Shown: positions 1 through 11,388, numbered from the stretch's first letter. The stretch is 64,000 nucleotides of DNA from Brasenia schreberi (GCA_036023115.1 JAYKKT010000076.1:496001-560000); one strand, 5' to 3'. Numbers and translations: made by a program. The notes: generated from the letters alone by a model not told the origin.

Positions 1-391
1 CATCAAATAAAACCCGAACAAAACGTACAAACAGCCTAAGTGGATAAAACTGAAAGACTTAGGGTCACCCAAAGCCTAGTAAAAGCAAAAACTCGCCAAG
101 TGCATGATTTCCAAAGTTTTCAAACACCTGATCATTCAAAAATCGAATTTGAGTTTAACTTATTCAAACGAAGTCTCTAAGCGTACAGACTGACCCTTGC
201 GCGTCGGTGCAAGAAGGTCTGCGACGTAAAGATCCCGCTTGCCTACAATCGCCTTTCAAAAGTCAGATATTTCAAAAACTACTTCGCTAGTTTGAGTAAG
301 CTAGCTGGCACGCCCTAAAAGCGAACGTAGATTGCGAAAAGATTCGCTTCAGGCCTAAGAAACCCGGAGTCGAAGATTTTCCGTGTCTACA
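1..391 (+). mobile_element. 3' end (U5) of a plus-strand Tat-type LTR
   Basis: This is the right-hand end of a long LTR that begins outside the window. It ends in GTGTCTACA at 391 and carries the U5 blocks found in every Tat LTR of this window: a hairpin at 196-213, a second hairpin at 286-305, and TGGCACGCCC at 306-315. The next base is not a primer-binding site but the middle of an oppositely oriented LTR, so this is the outer end of an element or solo LTR that inserted into that LTR. The target duplication cannot be checked because the left end lies outside the window. Confidence 0.8.
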
Positions 392-1294
392 TAGGTCTAG
401 GTTAGGTTTGGGTAAGGTTTTAGGGAAAGTGGCTAGGTGAGGTGAGCTAGCTTAGGGTTAGGTTTAGGAACCTCCCCTTGGTGCCGATCCATTGCTCAAG
501 TTGCAGCTGTGTCCAAGTTGGTGCAACCCTAGGTCAGGTGTAGGTGCATACAAGCTTAAACCCACACTCTTGGCTAAACCCACAAGGTTAACCCACTCTT
601 GACCAAAGTCAAGCCTACCAACTTTCTCACTCATACTTTATCCCCCCTTTCTCTCTCTACCCAAGCCTTCCAAGGCATTTCACGTGAAATAATTGTGGGG
701 CCCTCACCTCCATTTATGAGAAGGTGATGTGGGCTATGGATGTAGATATTGGATTTGGATCTTGGGATCCAAATCCAAATCCAAATACATGTTGGGTTTG
801 AATTTGGATATATATGGTCTAGATCTGGCCCAAATCTGATTTTTTGATTCCTTCATGGCATTTCGAGACGGACGGTTTGTGCGGGGCTTGAGTTCATCAA
901 TACTCCATCTTGCATTGGGTCTTCGCCAACATTGTCATCCGCTCTTCTTCTCACCTTCAGGAGTTCATTTTGAGCAAATTTCTGATATTTGGGGCTTTTT
1001 TTGTCTGAGAATTTGGGGATGATTTTGATACGAGAGTTGATGTATCGGGCTTGAAGTATGCTTCGGGTCCGGGCTCTCTTTTGCCTTTTTGGTCTGCTTT
1101 TGTCAAGCCAAGCGGCTTTCGGGGCTTTCAAAACACCTTTTAAAACCTAAAACTAGAACGTATATACAGTTTCAACATATGTAAAGGGTTGTCTAGAAGG
1201 CTCTTGGGTTTCCAAACTCAAAATAGCCATTTGGGGCTGCTTTTGTGAAACCAAGCATATTTGAGAAAAATCGTGGGATTTTGGGGTGTTTACA
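392..1294 (-). mobile_element. Minus-strand Tat-type LTR, U3-side fragment
   Basis: Read on the minus strand this is the U3 half of an LTR. It starts TGTAAACACCCC at 1294 and contains the GGATTTGG/CCAAATCC dyads around 740-800 and an ATAAAT box near 711-720. It matches the right-hand ends of the LTRs ending at 30300, 44068 and 46017. It is cut at 392 by the plus-strand LTR. The small frames in it (853-1131, 1153-1356) look like chance reading of LTR sequence. Confidence 0.75.
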
Positions 1295-2601
1295 CATGTG
1301 AAAGGAATCACTAAGCCAAGAGAAGAATCGTGCTTGGCCTTGCTGTAGGCCTCCAAATTTGAGACATCATCTCCCCTATCCTAAAAAGGGAATGATGTTC
1401 ATTAAAGCACTCATTTGAAAAACCTATCTTAAACAGATAGGCAAGATAGATGGCAACCCTTTTTCAAATGGAGTATGAGTTCAAACTCAAGACTCCATTA
1501 AGGGACAAGCCCTACATCATGTGGCTGAAGTGCCTCTTTGAGACACATTCCCCATACTTGATCAAATGCCCCATGAAGGCATGAATCCTCAAAATGAATT
1601 CCAAAAACTATGCTTGACCAAAACCAAGTATGGAAAACATATTTTGATCAAAAGGGCTGGTATAAAACCATCTTCATATAGAAAGGGAGGATTTCCCAAA
1701 ATTGCTTTCTCAAAAGGGATCAAAATTTCGAAAATTTTAACCCTACATATGGCTTTGAAAAGAAAGATTTTTCAACTTCTGGTTTATATGAAAACCTTGA
1801 TTGTGTTGGGATAAAGAACATGAATCTCACGATAAAATATGGAGACCATGTCAAAACTAAAACCTGATGGCCATGACGATCACTTAGGGTTGGTTATGTT
1901 TTTCCATCCTTGAGCAAAAAGTATCATGATCATGTTAGAAAAACCATGGAAATGCATGGACATGAACATACCATTATCCATCCAAAATCCTTTTGAAAAG
2001 CCATGGCCCTTCACCAGATGGCCATGCGAAATTCCCAGCAAGCTAGGGGCATTTTAAATACAGCCCCTAGACACCTTCCATGGAAAAATGAATTTCATAA
2101 AATGCATCTCCTTCATGATTTGTAAGATACATTTCATATGTTCATCGTTGCATAAAAACATGTATTTCCATTTTGAATCACATGGAGTGCATAGCATGCA
2201 TCATATCACCCCGAAGAAAGCCCAAGAGGTTGGCAAACCTGAGTAGGAATGTCCCCATGTCTTAAAAAGGGCAACAAAATTCAAAAAATTTGTTGATATT
2301 ATGGGTCGAAATTAGCAAAACCCCAAAAATGCCCAAATATTCAAAAGGGTTTATGTAAAATTCTTTTTCAAAAAGATTTTGAAAAATCGAACTCCTTTGA
2401 AACTTCTTGAAAGAAGGATCAAAGTTGATTGTATAACCCTGAATGGAGGAATTTATACTTTGCGAAAGGTAGAGTCTTCCAAAAACGAATTGGCAACATT
2501 TCAAAAATCCCTGGCTTACAAGATTAAGCCTTGTTCAAAATATCAAAATATTTTCGAATAGCAGATGCTATTAAGAAATAGGATGATCTCGTTTGAATCG
2601 A
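1295..2601 (+). other. Non-coding 3' internal region of a plus-strand Tat element (tentative)
   Basis: There is no credible gene here. The stretch lies upstream of a region that clearly leads to a PPT and 3' LTR (2704-4321). It shares loose motifs, such as a CTAGGGGCAT block, with the untranslated 3' internal region of NA1 read on the other strand (about 10500-10900). An 8-bp inverted repeat, CTAGGGGC at 2043-2050 and GCCCCTAG at 2063-2070, may be structural. The 82-codon frame at 1566-1814 has no recognisable motif. Confidence 0.45.
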
Positions 2602-2606
2602 GTAAC

Positions 2607-2698
2607 TGTAGACACCGAAAATTTTCACTTCAGGCCTAAGAACCCGTAAGTGAAAATCTTAATGTGTGTGAGTGCTTGAATTGAAAGACTTACACACA
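2607..2698 (-). mobile_element. 92-bp miniature solo LTR with target duplication GTAAC
   Basis: The segment begins TGTAGACACC and ends in CACACA, so it keeps TG...CA ends. It is flanked by GTAAC on both sides (2602-2606 and 2699-2703). The first 54 bp match the U5 end of Tat LTRs and the last 38 bp match the 108-110-bp tandem repeat found inside those LTRs. About 97 per cent of a normal LTR is missing. An LTR relic is clear; the exact right end rests mainly on the matching pentamer. Confidence 0.6.
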
Positions 2699-2703
2699 GT
2701 AAC

Positions 2704-3793
2704 TAAAGGGATAAGCCTTCCCCATCCTACTTTCTCTCCGAAAAGGAAAATTGGTTGTGTTCAAAAAAAAGAAAAAAGAAAAAAATGAGAATACAAAAAC
2801 TCCTCCGAAAGTGGTCTTCCCTTCATAAACAGGGAATACAAAAACTCCTCCGAAAGAGGTCTTCTCATTTCAAAAGAAAAAGGAGATATAAAAAAACTCC
2901 TCCCAAAGAGGTCTTCCCTTCATAAACAGGGAATACAAAAACTCCTCCAAAGAGCTGCTCTCCTTTAAAGAAAAAAGGGATTAATGAAAAAATACTCCCA
3001 AAGGGAGACCCTCGTGAAAAAAAAGAAACAAAAAGCCAAAGCTCCAAAGAGCGATTTTCCGATTCTTTGCCTAAAACCACGGGACGCTTCAGAAGGGACC
3101 GTGGTATCTCTTTCCCATATCCCTATGGCTTATCCCCGAAGAAAAAGATTCAAATTTGCGAAAATCCTAAAGTACGAATAAAATCAGCTTATTTGGATTT
3201 CCTTTTGTTTGAGAACTCGATTCTCTTTTGTAGGAAATGAAACTTTGAAATGTTTTCAAGTTTTTCTACCCAAAAAAACCTCTACTGAGTAGCAGGTATT
3301 GAAACCCGAATGAAGAGAAGTATGAAAAATGGAAGTCCTTTTCGATGCAAGTTAAAAGGAGTTCCTTTTCAAAAAGAAATTTTCGAAAAACCCACGAATA
3401 TAAAAAAGACAAGGGTATAACCTGCTTAGAGCAGACAACCTCAAAAGGCTCTCTCTCTAAAGCTCGAAAACCCAGAAAATGTCAAGAAGACATGGGTAAA
3501 AACCTACTCGGAGCAGCCAGCCTTAAAAGGCTCTCTTCGGGCTCAAAAACCCAAAAATAAAAATTATCTGATGCATGCATTCAAAGAATCATTCGTGCAT
3601 GATCATACATATAGGGAAATAGCTAGGAAAAGCCCCCTTTGCTAAAAATCCCCACCTGTGGTAAAAGAAAATAGGGTTTTTTGCGAAATAAAAATGGTGA
3701 ATTCTCGAGAAAAATTTGAGAGAAAAACCAAAATGGGGTGTTTCTTCTTTGCCATTATCCAAATACATTTGGATAATGCCAAAGAGGGGCATC
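2704..3793 (+). other. 3' untranslated internal region ending in a polypurine tract
   Basis: This is the region between integrase and the 3' LTR of a plus-strand Tat element. It aligns with the reverse complement of about 9234-10200 in NA1. It contains imperfect tandem units of about 60 bp around 2789-2960 (AATACAAAAACTCCTCC followed by a GGTCTTCCCTTC block), a 26-bp perfect dyad at 3753-3778, and the polypurine tract AAAGAGGGGCATC at 3781-3793 abutting the LTR. The short frames at 2984-3181 and 3345-3560 are lysine-rich readings of purine-rich DNA and are not convincing genes. Confidence 0.75.
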
Positions 3794-4321
3794 TGTAAAC
3801 ACCCCAAATTTCCATAATTTTCGAAAACATACCTGGTTTTAAAATCCCCTTTTCAAGACCAGATTTTGAGTTTTCGAAAGCCTAGGAGTTGTAAAAACTC
3901 CAAATTTTGTATGAAACCCCATACTCCCACGCAAAAATAGCCCAACTTAGGTCACTTGCGCACACACCTAATTGGCCTAAATAGCATAAAATTGAAAGAC
4001 ATAGATACGTGCAAACCCACGTATATAAAACTTGCAAACACAAACACGAATTGAATCCGTATTTTCAAACACTTACGTTTTCAAGAGTCAAAATTGTTTT
4101 ATCAAAGTCTCTAAGCATACAAACTGACCCTTGCGCATCGATGCAAGAAGGTCTGCGACAAAAAAATCCCGCTTGCCCGGAATCGCCCAAAAAAGTCAAA
4201 TATTTCAAAACGTTGCTAGTTTTAAAGTAAACTAGCTGGCACGCCCATATAAAGCGAAGTAGAACTCGAAAAAAATTACTTTAGGCCTAAGAACCAGAAG
4301 TGAAAATTTTCTGTGTCTATA
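3794..4321 (+). mobile_element. Short 3' LTR (528 bp) of a plus-strand Tat element
   Basis: It starts TGTAAACACCCC directly after the PPT and ends GTGTCTATA, a mutated form of the usual GTGTCTACA. U5 is complete, with a hairpin at 4130-4147, a perfect 8-bp stem at 4215-4236, and TGGCACGCCC at 4237-4246. Most of the central LTR (tandem repeats and G-rich block) is absent, so it is an internally deleted LTR. The right flank at 4322 is minus-strand protease sequence of M0, the insertion site. Confidence 0.8.
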
Positions 4322-6262
4322 GAATTTATGATGGGGCTTGGGTTTATGGAGGTCAAGGCGACTCTGATTTGATACGCCACGTGAAGCGGAAGGATGTTGA
4401 GACCTCCTCCCCCATCAACTAGGCACCTGTCCAGAGAATGGTGATTCAATACCACCTCGATATGTAGGGCCTAGTTGTGGGATTCATATGGTCTTTCGAT
4501 ATTCTCTTCCGAGAACACGATGGGTGTTTTTGCACCTATAGACGCCACTTGGGTTGACAAGGACTCTGGGGTTATGTTTGAGCTAACCTTGGCTCTTTCT
4601 AGAATTTTCTCTAAAACAAGTCTATGCCTAAGCGAGGTTTGTATCAGCTCTAGGATGGACATGTTAATTGGAATCTTTGAAAGATGATTTTCAAAATCAT
4701 ACAAGGTTAAAACAACTTTGCCTTTGTTCATTTTTGGCGAGACCCTAGGAATACATGCTTTTGAAGGGCCAGGAACATTGACCACTTTTTTAGCACTTTG
4801 TACATGTGGGGGTTGATAGATCCTTCCGGACCTAGTCACCTCCCCCACGATCAACCTAGGGCTCGCGCCTATGATGGCTCTATTCGTGTGCTTTGAAGCA
4901 CCTTGGATTTGTAAAACGGGTTTAACCGGGGGCGGGCCTTTAGGCACTCCCCGGATTACTACTTGGGCGATTTTCCTATGAAGGATGAGAGATGGTACAC
5001 AAGTAGAAAACCCAAAATGATATGCATGAGCTACACTCTTTGAAATTGTTAAAGCACATACCTCTTTGCCCTTCCCACTGGTACTTGCATGGTTGGGGAA
5101 GGGTTCTTTGAAAATAGCTTGGGCAGGCTCTGGTTCCTCAGTGACCTGGAGCCAGCCCTGCTTGATCAAGTTCTCAATATTGTTGAGTAGGGAAAAACAT
5201 TGCTTTGTATCATGGCCTTTGAGCCGATGATACTTGCAAAATCGATTTAAGAATCTCCCTTTGGAAGTGGTTCCCTCGGGAATCTCGGGGAGTTCGATCA
5301 TTCCTTGGGCAAGTAGGAGGTCCAGGACCTCCGTCACAGGTTGCCCCAGAGGAGTATACTCCCGTTTTAGAAAAGGTTTTTGTATTTTTTTGTCTTTTTT
5401 GTTTTAAAAATTTTCAAAATTTTTTGAAGTGCTCGCCGGGCTTGGATCCACTCGGACGTTTGCAACTTTGTGGGGCTTTGCCCCTTTGTCCATTGTGGGT
5501 AACCCGTAAGTTCTAGGTTTTTCCAAGCGAGTTTTTGAAATCACACTCCCTTTCCACAAATGATCGTAGACACCTTTCTTCAAATTTGTTTCAAAAAGGG
5601 ATGCCTTCTTAATCAACTTGTGAAAAGTTGAGATTTCATGAAGGGAGAGAAGGGTTTTCAACTCATTTTTAAAATTATCCAGGATGAGCATTACTGCACA
5701 CCCTTCTGATATGGGTTCTCGTACTTACCCAAGAAGGGACTTCCATCGAACGATAAATGCATGCACATCTTCGTTCGATCCTTGTTTAGTATCCCTCAAA
5801 GTGTTTAAAGTGGGCGTGACTTCTACGTTATGCGAGAATCTTTGCATAAAGCAGTTCGCCAACTCTTCAAAGGTTGCGAATAGACTTAGATCGTAGGAAG
5901 CCAACCATTTTGAAGCCGTGCCTTTGAGGGAAAGGGGAAACCAGTACGCCCATTTCCTTGAGTCCTTTTTTTTCTTGTGGGCTCGACGAGAGAAAAGTTG
6001 CAAGTGAGACCTAGGGCTCCTGTGCCATCATATCGATGGAAATTCGGTATTTCATAGTCACTGTCTGTTTCATAATCTAAAGAAAGAAAATCAGACAGGG
6101 CGTAGGTTCTTTTCTCTTTGTTTTGCCCTTTTAGCAACTGCTGTAGGGCTTTATGGTCCTTGTGAGTGAAGGACTCGTGGTATTGGTTTCCCTTCATGGC
6201 GGAGGTTTCCTTGGGTTTTCGAGTTTTTTCAAACTTCTTTTTGGCCTTTATTGGTTCGCCAT
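4322..6262 (-). pseudogene. gag: M0 gag and protease start, broken Tat polyprotein
   Basis: This is the capsid/nucleocapsid part of a Tat-type Gag plus the start of protease. The recognisable blocks, in order on the minus strand, are the MKGNQYHESFTHKDHKALQQLLKG region (near 6190), the capsid block KWLASYDLSLFATFEELANCFMQRF, the zinc-knuckle CKYHRLKGHDTKQC (near 5240), and the basic region ending at an in-frame TAG (4471-4473). Several frameshifts between about 5340 and 6003 break the frame. Protease continues below 4471 and is cut by the LTR at 4321. The N-terminal part of the gene lies at 16605-16780, beyond NA1, which inserted here. Confidence 0.85.
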
Positions 6263-6267
6263 GTGAC
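6263..6267. repeat. Target-site duplication GTGAC, left copy for NA1
   Basis: GTGAC here matches GTGAC at 16600-16604. The two flanks join into one continuous Gag reading, so this is the authentic insertion site of NA1. Confidence 0.95.
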
Positions 6268-6334
6268 TGTAGACGTGATTTTATTTCAAATCGTGGGATT
6301 CGAAATCAAACCCTCAAACTACGTCGGGTTGCGC

Positions 6335-6447
6335 GAGCGTGCCAGTTAGTTTATCAAAACTAACAAATTCTGATTTTCTAACTTCTAAGAACAATTGTGG
6401 ACAAGTGAGATCGTTTCGACTTAGGCCTTCTTGAACCGGCGCTCAAG
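6335..6447 (-). promoter_or_regulatory. U5 structured module of the NA1 3' LTR
   Basis: In transcript sense the order is hairpin H2 (6430-6447; CTTGAGC, loop GCCG, GTTCAAG), a spacer of about 65 nt, hairpin H1 (6345-6364; an 8-bp stem GTTAGTTT/AAACTAAC with a 4-nt loop), then TGGCACGCTC (6335-6344), which copies the first bases of the PBS. Both stems differ from those of the other LTR family by paired changes. Confidence 0.6.
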
Positions 6448-7498
6448 GGTCAGCCTAGACGCTTGAAATTTGTTTGAATCCGTTAATTCGAGAAAGGAAA
6501 AACCAGATTTTCCAAAGTTTCAGATTTGTGTTTAAGTTCTTGATTTCTGAAAATTTTCAGATTCTGAAAGTTGCAGAATCTGTTCAGTTCCAGAGACTTG
6601 TTCTCCGAATTTTTAAAAATACTTCTGGTTCTCCAAAAATTCTAAAAAAATTTACAAAATAGAGACACTGAATTAGAATATATTTTTATTTTATAATTTC
6701 ATTCTTTATTTTTTGAGAATTAAATACAAAATCAGAAATTGTTATAAAATTCAGAACAGCCCTGTTCCTGTGAATCAGAAGCTCAAAAAAAAACAATATC
6801 TCAGCACCTAGTCATCCAATTTCGATACAATTTGTTGTGTTAGAAAGATACGGATGTTAGCTTTCCAAAGAATCAAATTTCATCCAATTTTATTCAGTGG
6901 TTATAGAGATATGAGCAAAAGAACAGAGGTCTGTTACTGAACGTTCTGTTTCTGTAAAACGCAATCTGGATTTTGTATAAACTTCACGGATCTAATTGAC
7001 TAGGCAAAATTCATACAAATTCCTCCAAATTTTATCTAATAAAGTTTGATATGTCTAGATTATTCATGCAAAATCTAGAGGCAATTGGCTTATCCGTTTG
7101 TCTATAAAAATTTCGTGATCAGACATGTGCACACAGACAGTTTCAGAAACCAGTTTTACAGAAAATTTCAGAAGGTTCCTAACGTGATTCTAAAACGAAA
7201 TTCAACCTGTATCAGTCCTAATGATGCATGGAAATCATCTAAACATGGATTTTACTTTCGTTTATGAAGTAATCATGTGTGTTTGTATCGATATAAATGA
7301 AGAACATGAGCTCGAGGCCTTGATTCAGATACAAATTTCCAGAATCTGTGCTTCTTCAGATTCTCATGAATTAAAACAAATTTGTGCACGGATTCGAACC
7401 TATGTGAGTGAGAGGGGACGTAGGAGCACTTCGTCGGATGATCGTCGGATGTTGGAACCAGGCCGGACTTCCTTCTTCTCCTTCTTCTCCTTCTTCTC

Positions 7499-7502
<4 letters not shown>

Positions 7503-7537
<35 letters not shown>
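7503..7537. repeat. CT/GA microsatellite in the NA1 3' LTR
   Basis: A nearly pure run of CT dinucleotides follows CTTCTC triplets. The matching run in the 5' LTR is at about 14632-14666. It accounts for the serine/leucine and arginine/glutamate runs in the overlapping frames, which are not genes. Confidence 0.9.
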
Positions 7538-8109
7538 TTCTCTGTATTTTCGGACTGAATGTTGCTGTATCTTGGTTGATCATTTTATGTTGATGCTCGC
7601 TGGTTCCCTTCTTCCTCCCTTTGCAGGACCTGGGAGAACCCTTTTATAGGCCCACAGATACCTGTTTGTTGGGATTTGGATGAGCTTGATCTTGGTTGTT
7701 TTGATAAGATCTCATTTGGTACCTGATTTCATCTGATCTTAAACGTGATCTGCACATGATTTGTGTTGCTGAACTTTATGTTGAACGTTACTTTGTAATT
7801 TGAATATCATATGCATCTGATCTCTTGTGAATTGGTTGGGACGTTATCTGCAGTTGATAACGTTATCTGCATTTGATGATTCCTTTATCTGGTAAACTTT
7901 GAATCGTTATCTCCTCTGTGCTATAGCTGGGAATCGGTTGAAGGTAGGTGGCAGGTTGTTGAGCTTGTTGACAGGATGCAGCCAGGATTTGGAGTATTAT
8001 CATCAGCTGAAAAGCTTATTGTTACTATTTCATCCGAACTTTTCATGTAGCTGCTACTACTGCTCCTTGAATCTCAGCCATCTTTAGAGGAAACCGGACA
8101 TAGCATATC

Positions 8110-8700
8110 TGGGCCCAGATGTAGGATCTATCATGAAACACACGGCTTTGCGCCAAGCTTTGTTGTTGTTTATGTGATCACAATCAACATTATTCTTTAG
8201 TAACTTCACAACATCAGCCCGTGTTGTGATTTAACAAATCGGAAGACTTTCCCATTAATGTCAAATGTCCCAATCATAATTAGCAGTATCTCTAAACCAG
8301 ATTAATTTGTCCTTGTTTTGTTTCAGAAAGTTCAGCATTTTCCATAATATTGGCATTTTGTGACATTCCCCATTCTTTGTCAGGTGAATCTGTGATTCAG
8401 CAACAACATCAGCAACTTCAGAATTTCCTGCATCTTCCATGTTCTCCACCATGAGCATTTTGAACTTCTACCTGCATACTTGCTGTGAAAATGGTTATGC
8501 AAATACATATTACATGCCTTTCTACTATGAACGTGTTCTATTAAGCCCATGTTACGTTTTTGAAAAACCATCTGTTTATGCTCACCGAATTTCCTTCTTG
8601 AGTGTTGGAACACTAACATTACTCTTAACATCAAAGTGACATAACAGTGATCGATGATAATGCCAAACTGGTGCATATCAATACTTAATTACCTTAATAA
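8110..8700 (-). other. Gene-like segment inside the NA1 LTR, possible captured host sequence
   Basis: On the minus strand this segment reads with good amino-acid composition, for example MLMVENMEDAGNSEVADVVA near 8458. It has splice-like borders, and the reading is followed by DVVKLLKNN near 8220. None of this resembles retroelement proteins, and the segment is nearly identical in both LTRs (second copy about 15480-16070). I do not recognise the source. It could be a captured exon or an LTR sequence that is open by chance. Confidence 0.3.
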
Positions 8701-9233
8701 CCAAGCATAACATGGATATGTTAAGAAATGCTTTCGATACCAAACCTTTATTTTCAGAAGCAATCGTTCTTGTTTTAGTCTTTCATTTCTTTTGATAATA
8801 CCGAACTTACCCTCTGGAAATTGATTTCTTTTCAAATGTGAGCTTTTCTTTCTAGGAAGCTCATTTTCCCTTTTTAATGCCCGTTTTCCCTTTTTGGGCA
8901 TCCACCTTCTTTTTTAGGTGTCAACTTGTCTTTTCAATGCCTTTTTCTTTTCAAGAGACAAATTTTCAATATGCTTTGCAACAAAAATCTTTTGAGGAAA
9001 CAAAATTCTGTTTCTCCAGTGCTGAGGGCAAAATCATCATTTTCCCAATATTTTGTCAAAATTCGAAATTTTCAAAAAGGAAAGCATTCTTTCATCATTT
9101 TAAAGCTTCCATAAAATTCTGATACCGACATAAGCTCGTTTAGTGCCTTTTTCATTCGAAAACCTAAAATTGCCAAAAATAGCTATTTTCCTAAAAAGGT
9201 AAAAAATTTATAAGAAAATTTTGGGTGTTTACA

Positions 9234-9249
9234 GATGCCCCTCTTTGGC
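9234..9249 (-). other. Polypurine tract of NA1
   Basis: In sense orientation this reads GCCAAAGAGGGGCATC, directly abutting the 3' LTR that starts TGTAAACACCC. Its position and purine richness mark the plus-strand primer. A dyad of about 25 bp (about 9249-9275) lies immediately upstream in sense. Confidence 0.9.
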
Positions 9250-10904
9250 ATTATTCCAAATTCATTTGGATAATGTCAAAGAAGAAAACACCCATTTGGT
9301 TTTCTTCCCAGATTTGCCTTGAGAGTATGGAATCGATCTTTATTCCATAACATCTATTTCCTTGGATTCTTAGCAAAAAGGGATTTGGTAAGAGCTCCTA
9401 ATCCTAGGACAATCATGCATGAACGATCACTTTATGAATGCAGTCATGTGTGTGAAATGAATGTTTAGAGACTCATACCTTTGATTCACGAACTCGAGAA
9501 GAAGCCTATGATGGCCAGCTGCCCCAAGCAATGGTCCCTCTTTCTTTTGATGTTTAGGATTTTCAAAATTTCTTTTTCGAAAAGAGAACTCTTTTTGGTT
9601 TCTATCAAAAAGGACTTACAATTTCTCATATTTTCCTTCACTCTGGTTTTAATACCCATAAATAAGTAGAGGTTTTATAGAAGATTTTGAATAACATTTC
9701 AAAGCTCCCTTTCTTACCCAACGAATTCTAATTCTCAAACAACATGAATTCAAATAAAATAGGTTATATTCTTACTCTAGGACTTTCAAGGTGAACTTTT
9801 CTCTATCGGGATGAGCTATGGGGATTTGGGAAAGAATTACCCGCGGTCCCTTCTGAAGCGTCTCGGGGTTTAAGGCAAAGAGATGGAAAATTGCTCTTTT
9901 GAGCTTTGGCTTTTCCTTCTTCTTTTTTTCATTTTTCAAGAGAAGACCTCTTTTGAAGAAGTTTTTGTATTCCCTCTGTCTATTTGGGGAAGACTTCTTC
10001 TCGGAGGAGTTTTTGCATTCTCTTTTCTTTTTCTTTTTTTCTTTCAAAGAGAAGACTCCTTTTTAAGAAGTTTTTGTATTCCCTCGATCTATTCGGGGAA
10101 GACTTCTTTTCCTAGGAGTTTTTGTATTCTCTTTTTCTTTTCTTTTTCTTTTGAATATTGCCAATTTTCCTTTTTGGAGAGAAGCGAAATGGGGAATACA
10201 ACTCATCCCTTTAGATAATCAATCCAGGCAAGATTGTCCTATTTCCTAATAGCACCTACCATTTGAAAGCACCTTGCTATTTTGAACTAGGCCTCATTTG
10301 GTAAGTAAAAGATTTTTGACATGTTACCAAATAATTTTTGAAAACTCCACTTTTCATAAAGTATCAATTCCCTAATTTAGGGTCACATAATCCATCTTTA
10401 GTCCTTCTTTCTAGAAATTCAAAGGAGATCTATTTTCAAAATCTTTTCATATGAAATTTAAAGTAGACCCCATACATAGTATTGGGCATTTATAGAATCT
10501 ACTAAATTTCCTTCCTTAACATCAACTTACCAGCATTCCTTTTGTGATGCCCCTTTGCATCATAGGAACCATCCTTGTGGGCCGCCATCTTCAAATGGAG
10601 TGCGGGCTTCTTGTGGATGCATTATGTCATGCAAGATGTATTCCTATAATACAATGGTAATGCATGCTTTATTATATGATGAATACACTCAATTTCTATG
10701 AAATGTATTTAAGGAATAACATCTCAATGCCCCTAGTTTGGAGGGAATGGCATGAGAACTCACATACCATGGCCAATCTCTATATGATATGGTTTTAAAT
10801 GTGATGCATGAAAGATATCCACAACCTTAGTCTTGGTGATGCATGATATGATCATTGGATGTATTTTGGGTAGGTTAACTCTCTAATGTATTTCTAAGAA
10901 ACTC
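9250..10904 (-). other. 3' untranslated internal region of NA1
   Basis: No gene is visible. The region holds tandem purine/pyrimidine units at about 9890-10150 (AGAAGTTTTTGTATTCCC followed by TTCGGGGAAGACTTC), matching 2789-2960 on the other strand. It also contains a second PPT-like tract, in sense GCAAAGGGGCATC, at 10546-10558. The lysine-rich frame at 9772-10047 is a reading of those repeats. Confidence 0.7.
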
Positions 10905-11370
10905 CTACTTACACACTTTGAAGCTTTTCCAAATCAATGATTTTATAGAATATAGAAAGCTTGGAGGCTTGACCATCCTCATGAATGAGGAAATTTTCTT
11001 CCTTGCTTTAATCACTCTCAAGTTCTTGTTCTCTAGGGAAGTATCATGGATAAGAGAAGAAGGCATTTCTAAATCTAATTTTTGAAAAACAATATTTTTA
11101 GAGTTTTCAAATTTTTCTATTTTTTTTATTTTCCAAAACAACTAGTAGAAGGGAAAACAAATATTTTTTTTTTGAAATTTTCATAATTTTCTATTTTTTT
11201 GGATTTTTCAAAGCAAATAGCAGAAAGGGGAAACGAATAAAACTTTCTTTTTGGGAATTTCAAAATTTTCAATTTTTTTTTTTGGGTTTTTCTAATTTTT
11301 TTTGGCTTTTGGGAATATATAATTTTTTTTTTGGGTTTTTTTCAAATAAAAAAGGGGTCTTCCATCAAAC
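10905..11370 (-). pseudogene. Vestigial lysine-rich start of the pol frame in NA1
   Basis: In sense, after an acceptor-like site, an ATG-led stretch resembles the lysine-rich linker that precedes RT in the autonomous elements (KKIEKFENSKN here; KKIEKLENSKN in P4). It continues to a stop at about 10905 through T/A homopolymers, and no RT domain follows. NA1 therefore keeps the first 100-150 codons of the second ORF and has lost all enzyme domains. Frameshifts make translation doubtful. Confidence 0.5.
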
Positions 11371-11388
11371 CTGCAAAGAAAACACTAC
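11371..11388 (-). promoter_or_regulatory. Conserved splice-acceptor-like site in NA1
   Basis: In sense the site reads GTGTTTTCTTTGCAG followed by GTTTGATGG. The same polypyrimidine-AG-ATG arrangement occurs at the protease/RT junction of M1, M2, P3 and P4. Its retention in an element without RT suggests a role at the RNA level. Confidence 0.5.

Larger units (their letters stand above)
6268..9233 (-). mobile_element. NA1 3' LTR (2966 bp)
   Basis: Its plus-strand ends are TGTAGACGTG (6268) and GGGTGTTTACA (9233). The U5 module lies at 6335-6447. A CT microsatellite sits at about 7507-7535. It differs from the 5' LTR by point changes concentrated at the U5 end and by lacking the 222-bp duplication. 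The segment from about 8100 to 9233 is almost identical between the two LTRs. Confidence 0.93.

Noticed and set aside
853..1356. Two minus-strand ORFs in the first LTR
   Set aside because: They read U3 sequence that is not conserved as protein among LTR copies.
7371..7649. Small proteins around the CT microsatellite
   Set aside because: The residue runs are translations of the microsatellite and the frames end outside any conserved block.
10905..11141. Independent 78-aa gene in NA1
   Set aside because: It is the decayed lysine-rich linker that precedes RT in related elements.
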